Shown here one piece after another: positions 24,870-35,958 of a stretch of DNA of 64,000 bases; position 1 is the stretch's first letter, and each line of letters opens with the position of its first letter. Below the pieces are notes generated by a model. That model searched no databases. It was not told the DNA's origin and saw only the letters and a program-made list of their open reading frames with translations. Made by a program: the position numbers and the translations under genes. This stretch comes from Acidimicrobiales bacterium (GTDB lineage: Bacteria; Actinomycetota; Acidimicrobiia; Acidimicrobiales; UBA8592), in the NCBI GenBank assembly GCA_030740795.1, contig JASLWO010000068.1:1-64000 (forward strand), read 5' to 3'.

Positions 24870-27701
24870 ATGTCAAACATTGAGCAATTCTCCGAACGCC
24901 ACATTGGTCCAACAAACAGTGAAGTTCAACATATGTTGACGCTACTGAATGTTTCAGATTTGAAAGAACTCGTTGATTCAACTGTTCCTCAAAGCATTCG
25001 TGACATGTCGGATGATTTGGTACTGCCTAAACCGTTAACGGAACAGGCAGTGTTAGCGAAACTCAAGGAAATCGCTGCAATGAATACTGTAAAGACGTCC
25101 ATGATAGGTCTTGGATATTACGATACGTACACTCCAGCAGTAGTTCAACGAAATATTCTTGAGAATCCTGCGTGGTATACGGCTTACACTCCATATCAGC
25201 CTGAAATCTCTCAAGGTCGTCTTGAAGCTCTTTTGAACTTTCAGACCCTAGTCAGTGATTTGACGGGTTGTGACATTGCGAATGCTTCTTTGTTGGATGA
25301 ACCAACAGCTGTCGCAGAGGCAATGACAATGCTGAAGCGAGTCTATAAAGGTGACGGAAATACGTTCCTTCTAGATAGTGAATGTTTTCCGCAAACAATT
25401 TCTGTAGTTCAGACTCGTGCCGAAGCTATGGGAATAAATGTCATTGTTGGAAATCCCGATAATCCTCCAGAAAACTGTTTCGCCGTTATGTATCAATCAC
25501 CTAGAACAAGCGGAGAAATACCTGATTTAACGACCGCTATCACCACTCATAAGGAAAATAATCTACTTGTAGGTGTAGCTGCTGACCTGTTATCTCTCTG
25601 CTTACTTACTCCCCCAGGGGAACTCGGAGCTGATGTAGTTGTCGGAAGCGCTCAACGTTTTGGTGTTCCTTTGGGTTTTGGCGGACCACATGCTGGTTAT
25701 ATAGCGACACGTCATGAATACCGGAGATCCTTACCTGGAAGAATTGTGGGAGTCTCTATTGATTCGCATGGCAATCGCGCACTCAGGCTTGCTCTACAAA
25801 CACGGGAACAACACATACGGAGAGAAAAAGCCACGAGCAATATCTGTACCTCTCAAGTGCTCCTCGCAATTATTGCTGGAGCCTACGGTGTTTACCATGG
25901 ACCGGAAGGTTTAAAGAATATCGCTGAAAGAACACATAATTTAATGACTCAATTTGCGACAAGTTTGAAGTCTTCTGGTTACAAAATCCTGACGAAGCAA
26001 TGGTTTGATACGGTCACAATCTCAACTCCAACTGAAGCAGAGTCACTCATTGCTAAAGCTAATGACATCGGCTACAACCTGCGATACGTAGACGCTGATC
26101 ATATAGCCATCGCTTTTGATGAAACAACTAAGATTTCTGACCTCAAATCACTTCTTCCTGTGTTTGGGGCCACCAATCTCCAAGAAAGAACTCCAAGTCC
26201 TATTTCAGCAGCGATGGTCCGCACATCTCCATTCTGTGAACATCCAGTGTTCCATTCGTATAGAAGCGAAACTGAAATGCTCAGGTACTTGAGGCGACTA
26301 TCAGATAAAGACCTCGCTTTGGATAGAACCATGATCCCTCTCGGATCATGCACAATGAAACTCAATGCGTCTACAGAGATGATGCCGATCACGTGGCCCG
26401 AGTTCGGGAGAATTCATCCATTCGTACCAAGTAATCAACGAAAAGGATACGCCCGTTTAATTTCGGAACTAGAAGATTGGCTTGTAGCCATAACGGGTTA
26501 TTCCGCTGTCAGTCTGCAACCGAACGCGGGTTCTCAAGGGGAACTCGCAGGTCTTTTGGCAATACGGGCGTATCACGAATCACGAAATGACCACCAACGA
26601 GATGTTTGCCTCATCCCCGCATCAGCGCATGGCACCAATGCAGCAAGTGCCACAATGGCGGGGATGAAAGTATTAGTTGTTGAATGTGATCCAAATGGAA
26701 ACGTTGATTTATCTGATCTAACCAAAAAATCAGAAGAAAACAGTGACACACTTAGTGCAATCATGATCACCTACCCATCAACACACGGTGTTTATGAGGA
26801 GTCAGTGATAGAAATATGTGACATAGTTCACCGCCATGGCGGGCAGGTCTACCTTGATGGTGCCAACCTCAACGCATTAGTTGGCGTGGCGCAACCAGGC
26901 AAATTTGGTGCTGATGTCTCTCATCTGAATCTCCATAAAACATTTTGTATCCCACACGGAGGTGGCGGTCCTGGGGTGGGACCCGTCGCTGTTGCGGAAC
27001 ACCTCGTTGAATACCTACCAAGTCACCCTCTCGTTAATGATTGCGGAACTGGAAGTGCTGTTGGTCCTATAAGTGGAGCTCCGTGGGGATCGGCGGGCAT
27101 ACTCCCCATATCGTGGTCATACATTGCCATGATGGGCTCAGAAGGACTAACACAAGCCACACACACGGCCATACTGTCTGCAAATTATGTCGCTAAGCGT
27201 CTTTCCGGTGATTACGAGATCCTCTTCACGGGTAACAATGGATTCGTCGCCCATGAATGCATCATCGATATCCGCCCGATCACGGCTAAAACAGGTATTT
27301 CCGCAGACGATATCGCCAAGCGGCTTATGGACTACGGCTTTCATGCGCCGACAATGTCATTTCCAGTCACAGGAACCTTAATGATCGAACCGACAGAATC
27401 CGAGTCGCTTTTGGAATTAGATAAATTCTGCGCAGCAATGATCACGATCAAAAGAGAGATTGATGAAGTCGAGAACGGTGTCGTAACTTATGAAGATTCA
27501 ATGCTTTATCATGCCCCGCATACTGCTATGCATGTAACTTCAAACGATTGGGCGCACCAGTACACGAGAGAGGAAGCAGCGTATCCTCTCCCAGAAGTGA
27601 AGTTGGATAAATATTGGCCACCAGTAGGACGAATCGATGGTGCCTTTGGTGATAAGAATCTTGTCTGTAGTTGTCCAAATATTGATGATTATCGAGACTG
27701 A
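24870..27701 (+). CDS. gcvP: Glycine dehydrogenase (decarboxylating), P-protein
   Basis: 943 residues, the single-chain form (two fused halves, normal about 950). N terminus [12 protein letters not shown] is typical. The C-terminal half carries the PLP site: [17 protein letters not shown] with the Schiff-base Lys at 690. ATG at 24870, seven bases after GAGGT, follows the tandem glycine riboswitch. The enzyme decarboxylates glycine and passes the aminomethyl group to lipoylated GcvH, the first step of the glycine cleavage system. gcvT and gcvH are 6-10 kb away on the other strand. No sign of truncation. Confidence 0.96.
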   Translation: MSNIEQFSERHIGPTNSEVQHMLTLLNVSDLKELVDSTVPQSIRDMSDDLVLPKPLTEQAVLAKLKEIAAMNTVKTSMIGLGYYDTYTPAVVQRNILENPAWYTAYTPYQPEISQGRLEALLNFQTLVSDLTGCDIANASLLDEPTAVAEAMTMLKRVYKGDGNTFLLDSECFPQTISVVQTRAEAMGINVIVGNPDNPPENCFAVMYQSPRTSGEIPDLTTAITTHKENNLLVGVAADLLSLCLLTPPGELGADVVVGSAQRFGVPLGFGGPHAGYIATRHEYRRSLPGRIVGVSIDSHGNRALRLALQTREQHIRREKATSNICTSQVLLAIIAGAYGVYHGPEGLKNIAERTHNLMTQFATSLKSSGYKILTKQWFDTVTISTPTEAESLIAKANDIGYNLRYVDADHIAIAFDETTKISDLKSLLPVFGATNLQERTPSPISAAMVRTSPFCEHPVFHSYRSETEMLRYLRRLSDKDLALDRTMIPLGSCTMKLNASTEMMPITWPEFGRIHPFVPSNQRKGYARLISELEDWLVAITGYSAVSLQPNAGSQGELAGLLAIRAYHESRNDHQRDVCLIPASAHGTNAASATMAGMKVLVVECDPNGNVDLSDLTKKSEENSDTLSAIMITYPSTHGVYEESVIEICDIVHRHGGQVYLDGANLNALVGVAQPGKFGADVSHLNLHKTFCIPHGGGGPGVGPVAVAEHLVEYLPSHPLVNDCGTGSAVGPISGAPWGSAGILPISWSYIAMMGSEGLTQATHTAILSANYVAKRLSGDYEILFTGNNGFVAHECIIDIRPITAKTGISADDIAKRLMDYGFHAPTMSFPVTGTLMIEPTESESLLELDKFCAAMITIKREIDEVENGVVTYEDSMLYHAPHTAMHVTSNDWAHQYTREEAAYPLPEVKLDKYWPPVGRIDGAFGDKNLVCSCPNIDDYRD

Positions 27702-27738
27702 TTTATACTTATTGTCTCCGAGGAAAGAAGACTGAAAT

Positions 27739-28539
27739 ATGCCAGACGCAATTGTTGAAACAGACGGTAATTTAATGATCGTCACCATGAACCGCCCGAA
27801 GAGAATGAATGCCATTTCCGGACCGATGATTGTACGAATGTATGACGCTTTTGTTCAAGCGTCTGAAGACGATGACATCCGATGTATTATCGTGACCGGC
27901 GCTAACGGGAACTTTACTTCTGGTGCAGACCTGCGGGCAATGTCCGGCGACGGAGATGACACCGACACTGGAATAGATATGAAGGCTCGATCAAAAGAAG
28001 ATCCTGAAATTCATTGGAAAGGTTTATTACGTTCATATCGGCCTACCAAACCCATCATTGCCGCCATTGAGGGAGTCGCTATAGCTGGTGGAACAGAGAT
28101 CCTTCAAGCCATGGATATACGAGTCGCTGGTGAGAGCGCCAAATTCGGAATCTCCGAAGCCAAATGGAGCCTGTACCCAATGGGAGGATCAGCTGTGCGT
28201 CTCCGAAGACAAATCCCCTACACAGTTGCTGCTGAATTACTTCTAACCGGTAAGCATATAACCGCTCAGGAAGCGAAAGATATTGGTTTAATTGGTCAAG
28301 TTGTTCCAGATGGATCTGCCCTGGACAAAGCAAAAGAGATCGCAAGTCAAATTTGCAAGAATGGCCCACTCGCTATTGAGGCTATTCTAAAAACCCTTCA
28401 TGAAACTGATGGCATGACAGAACAGGAAGCACTTGACCATGAATACTCATATGGATGGTCTGTGTTTTCCAGTGAAGATGCAAAGGAAGGTCCAAAAGCC
28501 TTTTCAGAAAAGCGCACTCCACAGTTTAAAAAGCGATAA
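27739..28539 (+). CDS. Enoyl-CoA hydratase/isomerase family protein
   Basis: 266 residues, crotonase fold: [14 protein letters not shown] at 16-29, oxyanion-hole [10 protein letters not shown] (about 56-65) and [14 protein letters not shown] (about 116-129). [14 protein letters not shown] takes the place of the catalytic-Glu loop of hydratases, so one of the two Glu is missing and the reaction is uncertain. GAGGAAAGAAG is 7-8 bases before the ATG. It is 37 bases after gcvP, possibly transcribed from the same promoter, though unrelated in function. The next gene converges, leaving three bases between the stops. Confidence 0.85.
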   Translation: MPDAIVETDGNLMIVTMNRPKRMNAISGPMIVRMYDAFVQASEDDDIRCIIVTGANGNFTSGADLRAMSGDGDDTDTGIDMKARSKEDPEIHWKGLLRSYRPTKPIIAAIEGVAIAGGTEILQAMDIRVAGESAKFGISEAKWSLYPMGGSAVRLRRQIPYTVAAELLLTGKHITAQEAKDIGLIGQVVPDGSALDKAKEIASQICKNGPLAIEAILKTLHETDGMTEQEALDHEYSYGWSVFSSEDAKEGPKAFSEKRTPQFKKR

Positions 28540-28542
28540 CCC

Positions 28543-29568
28543 TCAGACAAGGTTGATTAGGTTTTCCCCGCTCAGTAAGCGCAGAGCATTGTCTGAAATC
28601 AAGCGAATCGCATTTGCTTCGTAAGTATCAAATGAAACTGAACAGTGCGGTGACAAGTATAAGTTAGGAGCGTTCCAAAGCGGATCTTCTTTTGTTAGGG
28701 GTTCATTGCGTACTACATCAAGGATCGCAGCTCGTAAATGACCTGTACGTAGATAGGCGATGAGATTTTCTTCTACCACGTGTGTGCCGCGAGCAATATT
28801 TATAAAAATAGAGCCCTCTTTCATTAACGAAAATAATTCTTGATCAAACATATTTTCTGTTTCTCTGGTTGCAGGTGCTGCCATCACCACTACATCACAC
28901 AAAGGAAGCATTGTCGTAACGTCTTGACTAGGGAATAAGTGATCAACCAGAGATACGGCTGATGCGTCTTCTACATTTCGTTTGCACGCTAGAACGTTCA
29001 TGCCAAAAACTTTTGCCTTCTTTGCAATTTCAGTTCCTATTGAACCCAGTCCAACAATTCCAATGGTTCTTCCTTCAGCTTGATTCCCAAATTGCACTTC
29101 CCACTCCTTGCGTTCCTGCTGGTCATCAAGTTTTCGTAAATGTTTGAGTTCCTGGAGCAATCGAGCGAAAACAAATTCTGAAATAGCTGAGGAGGCGATA
29201 CCGCGTGAACTTGTTTGTTGCACACCCATCTCTGCCAAGGCATCGGCATCTATATGGTCGTATCCGGCCGAAACTCCTTGAAACCATTGAGCTTCAGGAA
29301 AAAGATTTTTCGGATTCGATGGCAAGTCCATGGATACAATCGCGTTACATCCCTGCCACTGTTCAAGATATTCGGAAGGAATCTCTGGTTCTTCCAGATT
29401 CTCTACGTTAAGACCCCGATTATGCCCTCGTGAGGAGCGCAATTCCGAACTTTCCAAATATGGGGTCCAACAAAAATCAATCGGTCTATCTTCGCTCAAA
29501 GCCATTAATGCTTCCTTATGCGAGCGTAAGGGGAAAAGGACAGCCACTTTTAGTTGATTTATTTCCAT
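28543..29568 (-). CDS. D-2-hydroxyacid dehydrogenase
   Basis: 341 residues from ATG at 29568 (AAGG about nine bases upstream; an in-frame TTG at 29574 is the longer alternative). NAD-binding GLGSIG near 172-177, NIARGTHV with the substrate-binding Arg, NEPL with the acid Glu, and SPHCS with the catalytic His, all in the normal order for the 2-hydroxyacid dehydrogenase family. The N-terminal substrate domain is shorter and divergent. It reduces 2-keto acids such as glyoxylate or hydroxypyruvate, but the precise substrate is unknown. It faces a divergent SDR 74 bases away. Confidence 0.87.
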   Translation of the reverse strand: MEINQLKVAVLFPLRSHKEALMALSEDRPIDFCWTPYLESSELRSSRGHNRGLNVENLEEPEIPSEYLEQWQGCNAIVSMDLPSNPKNLFPEAQWFQGVSAGYDHIDADALAEMGVQQTSSRGIASSAISEFVFARLLQELKHLRKLDDQQERKEWEVQFGNQAEGRTIGIVGLGSIGTEIAKKAKVFGMNVLACKRNVEDASAVSLVDHLFPSQDVTTMLPLCDVVVMAAPATRETENMFDQELFSLMKEGSIFINIARGTHVVEENLIAYLRTGHLRAAILDVVRNEPLTKEDPLWNAPNLYLSPHCSVSFDTYEANAIRLISDNALRLLSGENLINLV

Positions 29569-29641
29569 GTTCAAGCCTTAAATTACATTTTCACTTTCCT
29601 TCAGGGTAGTCTCCTTTCACTACATCTGGTAGAAAGTCACT

Positions 29642-30505
29642 ATGGAGAAACATAACAGAACAGTCATTATCACCGGTGGTGCGAGCGGCATAGGAAAATC
29701 ACTTGCCTTTCATTATGGGCAGAAGAAATACAATGTCGTCCTCGGTGACATTGAAGAACCAGCGCTAGAAAGTACAGTCAACGAATTGCGTGCAGATGGC
29801 ATTAATGCATTAGGTGTCACAACTGATGTATCTGACTTGAACTCAGTCCAATCCTTATCAGACGCATCAAACGCGGCATTCGGTCCACCTACCGTTGTAT
29901 GTTTAAATGCAGGAGTGGGCGCCGGTGGAGAAATCGGCCAAATACCCATGTCTGATTGGGAATGGGTTTTGTCAGTGAATTTATGGGGAGTTATCCACGG
30001 ATTATCAGTATTTCTCCCCACGCTACAGAAACAAGATGTAGGACACATAGTCATTACTTCTTCTATTGCTGGACACCTGTCTTATCCTCGGATGGGCCCC
30101 TATAACGCCTCGAAACATGCTGTACTTACAATTGCTGAAACCCTGTACTTTGAACTCGCGGAAGCACAATCAAATGTTGGTATCAGCGTTCTATGCCCGG
30201 GACTAGTACGCACACAAATCCTAAATAGTGAACGAAACCGCCCAGAGACATTAATGGAAACACCCATCGCCGTTTCTGACAAAGAGCAAGAAACCCGTGA
30301 AGCCATCGTGCGAGAAATCTACGACCAAGCTCTCGACCCGTCCATCGTCGCCGAACTTGTTTACGATGCAGTTGAAGCAAAAAACTTCTACATATTTACT
30401 GACGATTCATTTGTTGATGCTCTCCGTCAACGCCATCACAACATAGAGAATGCCCAAAATCCTAACCTTCGCGCTAATTTAATAGAGGAGCATTTGAATG
30501 ACTGA
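29642..30505 (+). CDS. Short-chain dehydrogenase/reductase
   Basis: 287 residues. TGGASGIG at 11-18, LNAGVG at about 89-94, catalytic Ser in TSSIAGHL, YNASKHA with Tyr-Lys, and CPGLVRT. A C-terminal extension of about 45 residues ends NPNLRANLIEEHL. This resembles the SDR group often annotated as SDR family NAD(P)-dependent oxidoreductases with a hydrophobic alcohol substrate. Possible -10 TAGAAA six bases before the ATG and no Shine-Dalgarno. It is 24 bases ahead of the mycothione reductase gene. Confidence 0.85.
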   Translation: MEKHNRTVIITGGASGIGKSLAFHYGQKKYNVVLGDIEEPALESTVNELRADGINALGVTTDVSDLNSVQSLSDASNAAFGPPTVVCLNAGVGAGGEIGQIPMSDWEWVLSVNLWGVIHGLSVFLPTLQKQDVGHIVITSSIAGHLSYPRMGPYNASKHAVLTIAETLYFELAEAQSNVGISVLCPGLVRTQILNSERNRPETLMETPIAVSDKEQETREAIVREIYDQALDPSIVAELVYDAVEAKNFYIFTDDSFVDALRQRHHNIENAQNPNLRANLIEEHLND

Positions 30506-30529
30506 AACTTCCATACTGTAAGAACGGCT

Positions 30530-31912
30530 GTGCAAAAATACGATCTGATAATCATTGGAACAGGTTCCGGCAACACCATAATCACCCCTGAATTCGATGA
30601 CTTAGAGATAGCGATCATTGAGAAAGACGTTTTTGGCGGAACATGTCTAAATCGCGGATGCATTCCTTCCAAAATGCTTATACACGTCGCCGATGTCATC
30701 ACAGAAATTACTCACAGCCATGAACTTGGCATAACAATCGGGTCACCCACGGTGAACTGGCCGGAAATCCAATCACGAATCTTTGGGCGCATTGACCCAA
30801 TATCTAATAGCGGCGAAGATTACAGAAAAAATTTACCAAATGTGACTGTGTACAGTGGCGAAGCTTCTTTCGTGACAAGTCATGAAATCATGGTAGGAGA
30901 TGAGGTGATTCGCGGAGATCAGATAGTTATCGCTACCGGAGCTACTCCTGTTCTACCAACGATTAACGGTTTAGCTGACGTCCCCTTCCATACTTCTGAT
31001 TCAATTATGCGTATTGATGAGCTACCAGGTCGTTTAGCAATCATTGGCGGGGGCTACATTGCGACTGAACTCGCTCATGTGTTCAGCGCATTCGGATCTG
31101 ATGTAGTGATGCTTGTGAGAGGCAACACCTTGCTGCCACAAGAAGATATCTCAATTCAAGAACGGTTTGTGAAGGTATTCTCAGAAAGAGTGGACGTCCG
31201 TTTCAACACCACAATTAACCAAATCAAACAAAAAGACAACGTCATAGTTTGCGAATACGGGGATAACGGACCATCTCTACTTGAGGTTGACATGCTTCTC
31301 ATCGCAACTGGAAGACTACCGAACCTAGACTCTCTTAACGTCGGTACTGCTGGAATAAATACTAAAAATGGTTACATCGTCACTGATGAGTACATGCGAA
31401 CTTCTGTGGAAAATATTTGGGCGCTAGGTGACGTTACGAACCCACACCAGTTAAAGCACACCGCTAACGCAGAAGCAAAAATAGTGTCACATAACCTCAT
31501 TCATTCAGATTTACGACAAGTAGACCTTAAACCGATCCCCCATGCAGTATTCACCAACCCGCAAATATCATCAGTCGGCTACACGCAACAAACCCTTGAT
31601 GATATGAACGCCTCATATGTCACCGCAACCGAGGAATACAGTGATGTTGCCTATGGATGGGCGATGGAAAACACGACAGGGTTCTGTAAAATCATTGCCG
31701 ATCCGACATCGGGTATGATTCTCGGCGCTCATATCATAGGTCCACAATCATCTACTATGATTCATCAACTTATCCAAGGTATGAAATTCAACCAAACAGT
31801 CAAAGAACTCTCAAAAGGTTTTTTGTACGTTCACCCCGCTCTAAGTGAAGTCGTAGAAAATGCATTAATAAAAGCATCGGACGAATGCGAACAAAGGCAA
31901 TCAGGCTTCTAA
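30530..31912 (+). CDS. mtr: Mycothione reductase
   Basis: 460 residues of the pyridine nucleotide-disulphide oxidoreductase family. FAD site IGTGSGN at 9-15, redox pair Cys39-Cys44 in GGTCLNRGCIPSK, NAD(P)H site IIGGGYIATELAHVF near 180-194, ALGDVTN near 301, and the C-terminal VHPALSEVVE His-Glu dyad. IGTGSGN followed by the short EFDDLEIAIIEK loop is characteristic of mycothione reductase rather than lipoamide dehydrogenase. It keeps mycothiol reduced with NADPH. Start is GTG at 30530. This is one of the best clues that the organism is an actinobacterium. Confidence 0.87.
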   Translation: MQKYDLIIIGTGSGNTIITPEFDDLEIAIIEKDVFGGTCLNRGCIPSKMLIHVADVITEITHSHELGITIGSPTVNWPEIQSRIFGRIDPISNSGEDYRKNLPNVTVYSGEASFVTSHEIMVGDEVIRGDQIVIATGATPVLPTINGLADVPFHTSDSIMRIDELPGRLAIIGGGYIATELAHVFSAFGSDVVMLVRGNTLLPQEDISIQERFVKVFSERVDVRFNTTINQIKQKDNVIVCEYGDNGPSLLEVDMLLIATGRLPNLDSLNVGTAGINTKNGYIVTDEYMRTSVENIWALGDVTNPHQLKHTANAEAKIVSHNLIHSDLRQVDLKPIPHAVFTNPQISSVGYTQQTLDDMNASYVTATEEYSDVAYGWAMENTTGFCKIIADPTSGMILGAHIIGPQSSTMIHQLIQGMKFNQTVKELSKGFLYVHPALSEVVENALIKASDECEQRQSGF

Positions 31913-31971
31913 TAGCAATTTCATCATTTAATGCACAGTGTTACTACTGAGAAGTGATCTATCCTAGGACA

Positions 31972-33066
31972 ATGACGAGTTCATACGGTTCTATATTCAA
32001 AATTCAAACGTTCGGAGAATCGCACGGTCCGGGAGTGGGTGTTGTGATTGATGGCTGCCCTCCAAGGCTGCCTATCTCTTTGGATGAAATCCAAAGAGAT
32101 TTAGACAGAAGGCGACCCGGTCAGAGCTCAATCGTGACACAACGTGATGAAAAAGATGATGTTGAGATCTTAAGTGGTTGGAGAAATGGAGTTACACTCG
32201 GCTCTCCCCTCGCACTACTTGTTCGAAACGAGGACCACGAAAGTGGAGCATACGACCATTTGGAAAACGTATATAGACCCTCACACGCTGATTACACAAC
32301 CGATCAGAAGTACGGTATCAGGGCACACGAAGGAGGTGGACGGTCAAGCGCCAGAGAAACAATTGGAAGAGTCGCTGCTGGAGCAGTCGCCCGCAAATTG
32401 CTTCACCACACAGCCAACATTGAGGTTCTTGCCTGGGTGCAACAAGTGCACGGTATTTCGGCTTCTTATGACATAGATAAGATTTCAATCACTGACGTTG
32501 AAGCAGACCCAACGAGATGTCCAGATCCTGATACTGCAGCCGTAATTACAGAAGCGATAGAGAAAGCTCGTAAGGACGGGGACAGCTTGGGAGGCGTTAT
32601 TCAATGCCGTGTCCGAAACACTCCATCCGGACTAGGCGATCCTGTATTTTCTAAACTTGAAGCTGAATTAGCTAAAACCATGATGAGTCTCCCTGCCTCA
32701 AAAGGGTTTGACATAGGAAGCGGCTTTAACGGAGTCACTATGACTGGCCGCGAACACAATGATGCATTTGAACTTGACCCTCATGGAAATATCCACACAG
32801 TGACCAATAATTCGGGCGGTATCCAGGGCGGTATATCAAATGGTGAGAACATCTACTTTAGAGTTGCCTTTAAGCCCACTGCGACTATTTCTTCTTCTCA
32901 GAGAACAGTTGATACCGAGGGAAATGAAGTACACCTTGAAGCCAAAGGCCGTCATGACCCTTGCGTCTTACCTCGGGCTGTACCCATGGTTGAAGCTATG
33001 GCATGCCTAGCCCTTTGCGATGCTCTACTTCGACAAGCAACGGTTGATTATCTGTCAATAGATTGA
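31972..33066 (+). CDS. aroC: Chorismate synthase
   Basis: 364 residues from ATG at 31972. The true start is [22 protein letters not shown], the usual chorismate synthase N terminus; an in-frame GTG at 31954 is unneeded. FMN/phosphate motifs: [67 protein letters not shown] at 31960-31965 lies six bases before the ATG, so it is likely leaderless. It converts EPSP to chorismate using reduced FMN and ends the shikimate route. It converges on gcvT with one base between the stops. Confidence 0.96.
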   Translation: MTSSYGSIFKIQTFGESHGPGVGVVIDGCPPRLPISLDEIQRDLDRRRPGQSSIVTQRDEKDDVEILSGWRNGVTLGSPLALLVRNEDHESGAYDHLENVYRPSHADYTTDQKYGIRAHEGGGRSSARETIGRVAAGAVARKLLHHTANIEVLAWVQQVHGISASYDIDKISITDVEADPTRCPDPDTAAVITEAIEKARKDGDSLGGVIQCRVRNTPSGLGDPVFSKLEAELAKTMMSLPASKGFDIGSGFNGVTMTGREHNDAFELDPHGNIHTVTNNSGGIQGGISNGENIYFRVAFKPTATISSSQRTVDTEGNEVHLEAKGRHDPCVLPRAVPMVEAMACLALCDALLRQATVDYLSID

Positions 33067-33067
33067 T

Positions 33068-34141
33068 TTACGATTTATAAAACGGTAATGAAACGATGGT
33101 TGCTTCTATTTCATCTCTTCGGCCGGAAATAAACACTTTGTCATCAATGGAACATGTTGGAGGCAACAATGCCATGGCTATTCCGTGTTTCAACGTCGGA
33201 GAATAGTTCCCACTCGTAACAATACCTATTTCGGCACCTCTACTCGATACTACTTGCCCCGACCTTGGAGGACGCCGCTCACTAGTTGCAAGCCCGTAGA
33301 GTTTTTTCTTCACCCCGTTCTCCAACTGGTTTTTGATCGCTTCTTTCCCTAAGAACTCCGACTTCTTCATGGAAACGACCCACTTTAAGTTCGCTTCTAT
33401 AGGTGTTATCTGCGGTCCCAGTTCATTTCCGTGGAGCGGAAGCCCTGCTTCTAGTCGCAGAGTGTCTCTCGCCCCAAGTCCGGAAGGACTCGCTCCACTT
33501 TGAACTAGCTGCGACCACATATCGACTGCGAGTTCCAGTGGAACGCTTATTTCCACCCCGTCTTCACCGGTATATCCCGTTCCAGCGACCGTGATAGAAG
33601 AACCAAGAAAGTCAATTTGTTCAACACAGAACCTTGGTACCGACGATATCGCTGTTGATATAGAGGCAAGGACTTCTCTTGCTTTGGGACCTTGCACTGC
33701 GATAACGGCTCGGTCACGCGTAGTTTCGATTATTTCAAGTTCCCGAGACATATTCTCCAAAGCTGTAACGACTCGCATGGTATTAGATGCATTGGGCATG
33801 ATTTCAAAACAGAATTCGGAGATCCACCAAATAATCACATCATCCATCACGCCACCGTTATCATTAAGCAGGTGGCTGTATTGGGCTTTCCCAGGTGTTA
33901 TACGATCAAGATCATTGGTAAAGGTTCGCTGAAGAACGTTAAAGGATTCACTTCCACTGACGCGAACACTTCCAAGGTGAGAAACGTCGAATATCGCGCA
34001 CTTTGAACGACATTCATGATGTTCGGACAGCGTTCCTTCAGAATAAGAAAGTGGCATGTTCCAGCCACCAAATTCAGCGAATTTTGCCCCTGCCTCTATA
34101 TGAGCGTAATGCAATGGAGAATTTAGCAGTTCCGCAGACAC
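33068..34141 (-). CDS. gcvT: Glycine cleavage T-protein (aminomethyltransferase)
   Basis: 357 residues. Characteristic LHYAHIEAGAKFAEFGGWNMP at the N terminus, VSHLGSVRVSG, FTNDLDRITPGKAQYSHLLNDNGGVMDDVIIW, GYTGEDGVEISV, and ARDTLRLEAGLPLHGNEL with the catalytic Asp of the folate site. It transfers the aminomethyl carbon from GcvH to tetrahydrofolate, giving methylene-THF and ammonia. Starts at GTG 34141, eight bases after the MerR gene stop. It is the last of a run of six minus-strand genes that includes gcvH at its other end. Confidence 0.94.
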   Translation of the reverse strand: MSAELLNSPLHYAHIEAGAKFAEFGGWNMPLSYSEGTLSEHHECRSKCAIFDVSHLGSVRVSGSESFNVLQRTFTNDLDRITPGKAQYSHLLNDNGGVMDDVIIWWISEFCFEIMPNASNTMRVVTALENMSRELEIIETTRDRAVIAVQGPKAREVLASISTAISSVPRFCVEQIDFLGSSITVAGTGYTGEDGVEISVPLELAVDMWSQLVQSGASPSGLGARDTLRLEAGLPLHGNELGPQITPIEANLKWVVSMKKSEFLGKEAIKNQLENGVKKKLYGLATSERRPPRSGQVVSSRGAEIGIVTSGNYSPTLKHGIAMALLPPTCSIDDKVFISGRRDEIEATIVSLPFYKS

Positions 34142-34149
34142 AAGGTCGG

Positions 34150-34635
34150 TTAGCTTCCAGAGATTACCTGAGGAGAAATTTCTTCATCAGAATCTTCAGA
34201 TCCTGCAGGTCGCAATTCAACAATCGCAGAATCTACTTCTTCTTTAACCGTTGCTAGTGGCAATATATTAAGAACGCCTTGGCCCTGCTTCAACAAATCA
34301 ACAAGCTCTTCACCGGTTTGTACGAGCACAGTCTTGCTCCCTGAAATAACTAAATTTACTTTTGTGACGTCTTCACCGAGCCCATCTTTTAAGTATTCAA
34401 ATATCTGGCGGATTTTCTCTACCTTTATCCCTCCGTCAATGAGGTTCTTAATTACTCGCAATTCCAAAAGATCTTTATAGGAGTATCTGCGACGGCGACC
34501 ACTTCCCTCACCCTTATCAATAGAAGGAACGACCAACTCAGTACGAGTCCAATAGTCGAGCTGCCTATACGAAATACCCACGATCTCTGTTACTTTCGTT
34601 CCAGAAAACGATTGTTCTACGTTTGATTTGTCCAT
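34150..34635 (-). CDS. MerR-family transcriptional regulator (second MerR of the GarA block)
   Basis: 161 residues from ATG at 34635 with AAAGG upstream; GTG at 34665 adds ten residues. Winged-helix MerR DNA-binding domain at about 15-80 (GISYRQLDYWTRTELVVPSIDKGEGSG with RRYSYKDLLELRVIKNLID), then helices and a C-terminal tail rich in acidic residues (GSEDSDEE). No Cys suited to metal sensing. By order relative to DUF151, FtsR-like MerR, GarA-like and GcvH, it corresponds to Rv1830 of M. tuberculosis. The regulated targets are unknown. 111 bases separate it from the DUF151 gene. Confidence 0.85.
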   Translation of the reverse strand: MDKSNVEQSFSGTKVTEIVGISYRQLDYWTRTELVVPSIDKGEGSGRRRRYSYKDLLELRVIKNLIDGGIKVEKIRQIFEYLKDGLGEDVTKVNLVISGSKTVLVQTGEELVDLLKQGQGVLNILPLATVKEEVDSAIVELRPAGSEDSDEEISPQVISGS

Positions 34636-34746
34636 GAGCTGCCTTTCATAGTGATCGTTAATCACATATAGGAAATTACGCCTTTGTAACTACCACTAGG
34701 GTAAGGTCAAAATTGTTGATACACAACATGAGGGTCTTCGTATTGA

Positions 34747-35241
34747 TCAAGCACTGAAGTCATCAGGGCTTACTTCTTCAAGGAAGTCTCTGAAATCAGC
34801 GAGGACATTTTCTTCTGGTTCGCCTTTTTCTTCATCCTGCAATTTTTCCCCTGCTTGGTCTAATACGGCTTCTTCCGCAAAAATTGGTGATTGCATACGC
34901 ATCGCAAGAGCTATCGCATCACTTGGTCGACTGCTTATACGTTTCTCCCCTGCTGAAGTCAGTAAGTGAAGTTCCGCGAAGAAAGTTTTATCCTTTAGTG
35001 CCGTCACCACTACCCTAGATAACGTAACTTCCATTTCCTTTAGTGCTGTTTGGAAGAGGTCGTGAGTCATGGGGCGAGGTGATTGTTCGTCGCGCAGAAC
35101 GATGTCAATTGAGTTCGCTTCGTTTCTGCCAATGTAGATTGGAAGCAGGAGTCCGCGTTCATTATTTTCTCGTAATAGGACAATGGGGCTAAAGCCTTGA
35201 AACCCCACTCCTCGGACTCCAACCAGTTCCATTTCAATCAT
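34747..35241 (-). CDS. DUF151 / bifunctional nuclease-family protein
   Basis: 164 residues. Motifs of the DUF151 family: LLLPIYIGRNEANSIDIVL near 30-48, RPMTHDLFQTALKEM and SRPSDAIALAMRMQSPIFAEEAVLDQAG. SRPSDAIALA with the nearby HDL is the signature of the group that includes plant bifunctional nuclease and bacterial homologues. Biochemical role in bacteria is not settled. Synteny matches Rv1829 in M. tuberculosis. C-terminal 25 residues are acidic. Starts with ATG at 35241, 39 bases from the FtsR-like gene. Confidence 0.88.
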   Translation of the reverse strand: MIEMELVGVRGVGFQGFSPIVLLRENNERGLLLPIYIGRNEANSIDIVLRDEQSPRPMTHDLFQTALKEMEVTLSRVVVTALKDKTFFAELHLLTSAGEKRISSRPSDAIALAMRMQSPIFAEEAVLDQAGEKLQDEEKGEPEENVLADFRDFLEEVSPDDFSA

Positions 35242-35280
35242 ATGTAGAACATAACTGCTTTTTGGAGAAATTGCTCCCTG

Positions 35281-35958
35281 TTATTTCTCTATCTGTTGTG
35301 TAGTTTCGTGTATTGATCTTCGAAGTAAGAGAGATTTTAAATCATTTCCCAATTTCGCCAGTTCTGAGACTGCGCGGCTTACTTCTTTTCCGCTTAAACC
35401 AGTTAATCTTTGGTCGATAAGCGCTGCTTCGGAATCTGATGATCGCTTAACATGGCGCAAATGACGTGGCTCAATTCCAAACGATAGAAAGCGAACAATT
35501 ATTTGTGTTACGAACAGGTCATCAGCGTTATATGTTTCCCCTGCTTTATGACTTCTTTTTGGAAGTATCCCGTACTGTTCTAGATCTGAAAAAGTTGGTT
35601 CTGGGATTCCCGTTCTCTTTATTAAATCCTCTTTGGAGAATTCAAGCGTTTCATCTGGTGGAATTGCTGGATCAATTTGTGGTAGTTGAAAGGAAGTTGA
35701 GTCACTTTTTTTATTTGGAGTGCCTAATCGTTCTCTAATAACATTCAGCGGGAGAAAATGGTCGCGTTGCATTTTGAGAACCCAACGCAATTGATTTAAG
35801 TCCTTCTCGCTATAGCGGCGATAACCTGATGCGGATCTTTCTGGGGTTATCAGACCTTTTGTCTCTAGAAATCTCACTTTGGATATTGAGATATCAGGGA
35901 ATTCGTCTCGCAAAGCTTCCACTAGACGTCCTATGGAGAAGAACGCAGGTGAGTTCAC
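35281..35958 (-). CDS. MerR-family regulator, FtsR-like
   Basis: 225 residues. N-terminal MerR-type winged helix: FSIGRLVEALRDEFPDISISKVRFLETKGLITPERSASGYRRY, a hallmark of the actinobacterial FtsR/Rv1828 group, followed by a second half with FSKEDLIKRTGIPEPTFSDLEQYGIL and a C-terminal helix. In corynebacteria this protein has been reported as an activator of ftsZ; that role here is by homology only. Starts with GTG sharing one base with the GarA-like stop codon, so it is translationally coupled. 39 bases separate it from the DUF151 gene. Confidence 0.87.
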   Translation of the reverse strand: MNSPAFFSIGRLVEALRDEFPDISISKVRFLETKGLITPERSASGYRRYSEKDLNQLRWVLKMQRDHFLPLNVIRERLGTPNKKSDSTSFQLPQIDPAIPPDETLEFSKEDLIKRTGIPEPTFSDLEQYGILPKRSHKAGETYNADDLFVTQIIVRFLSFGIEPRHLRHVKRSSDSEAALIDQRLTGLSGKEVSRAVSELAKLGNDLKSLLLRRSIHETTQQIEK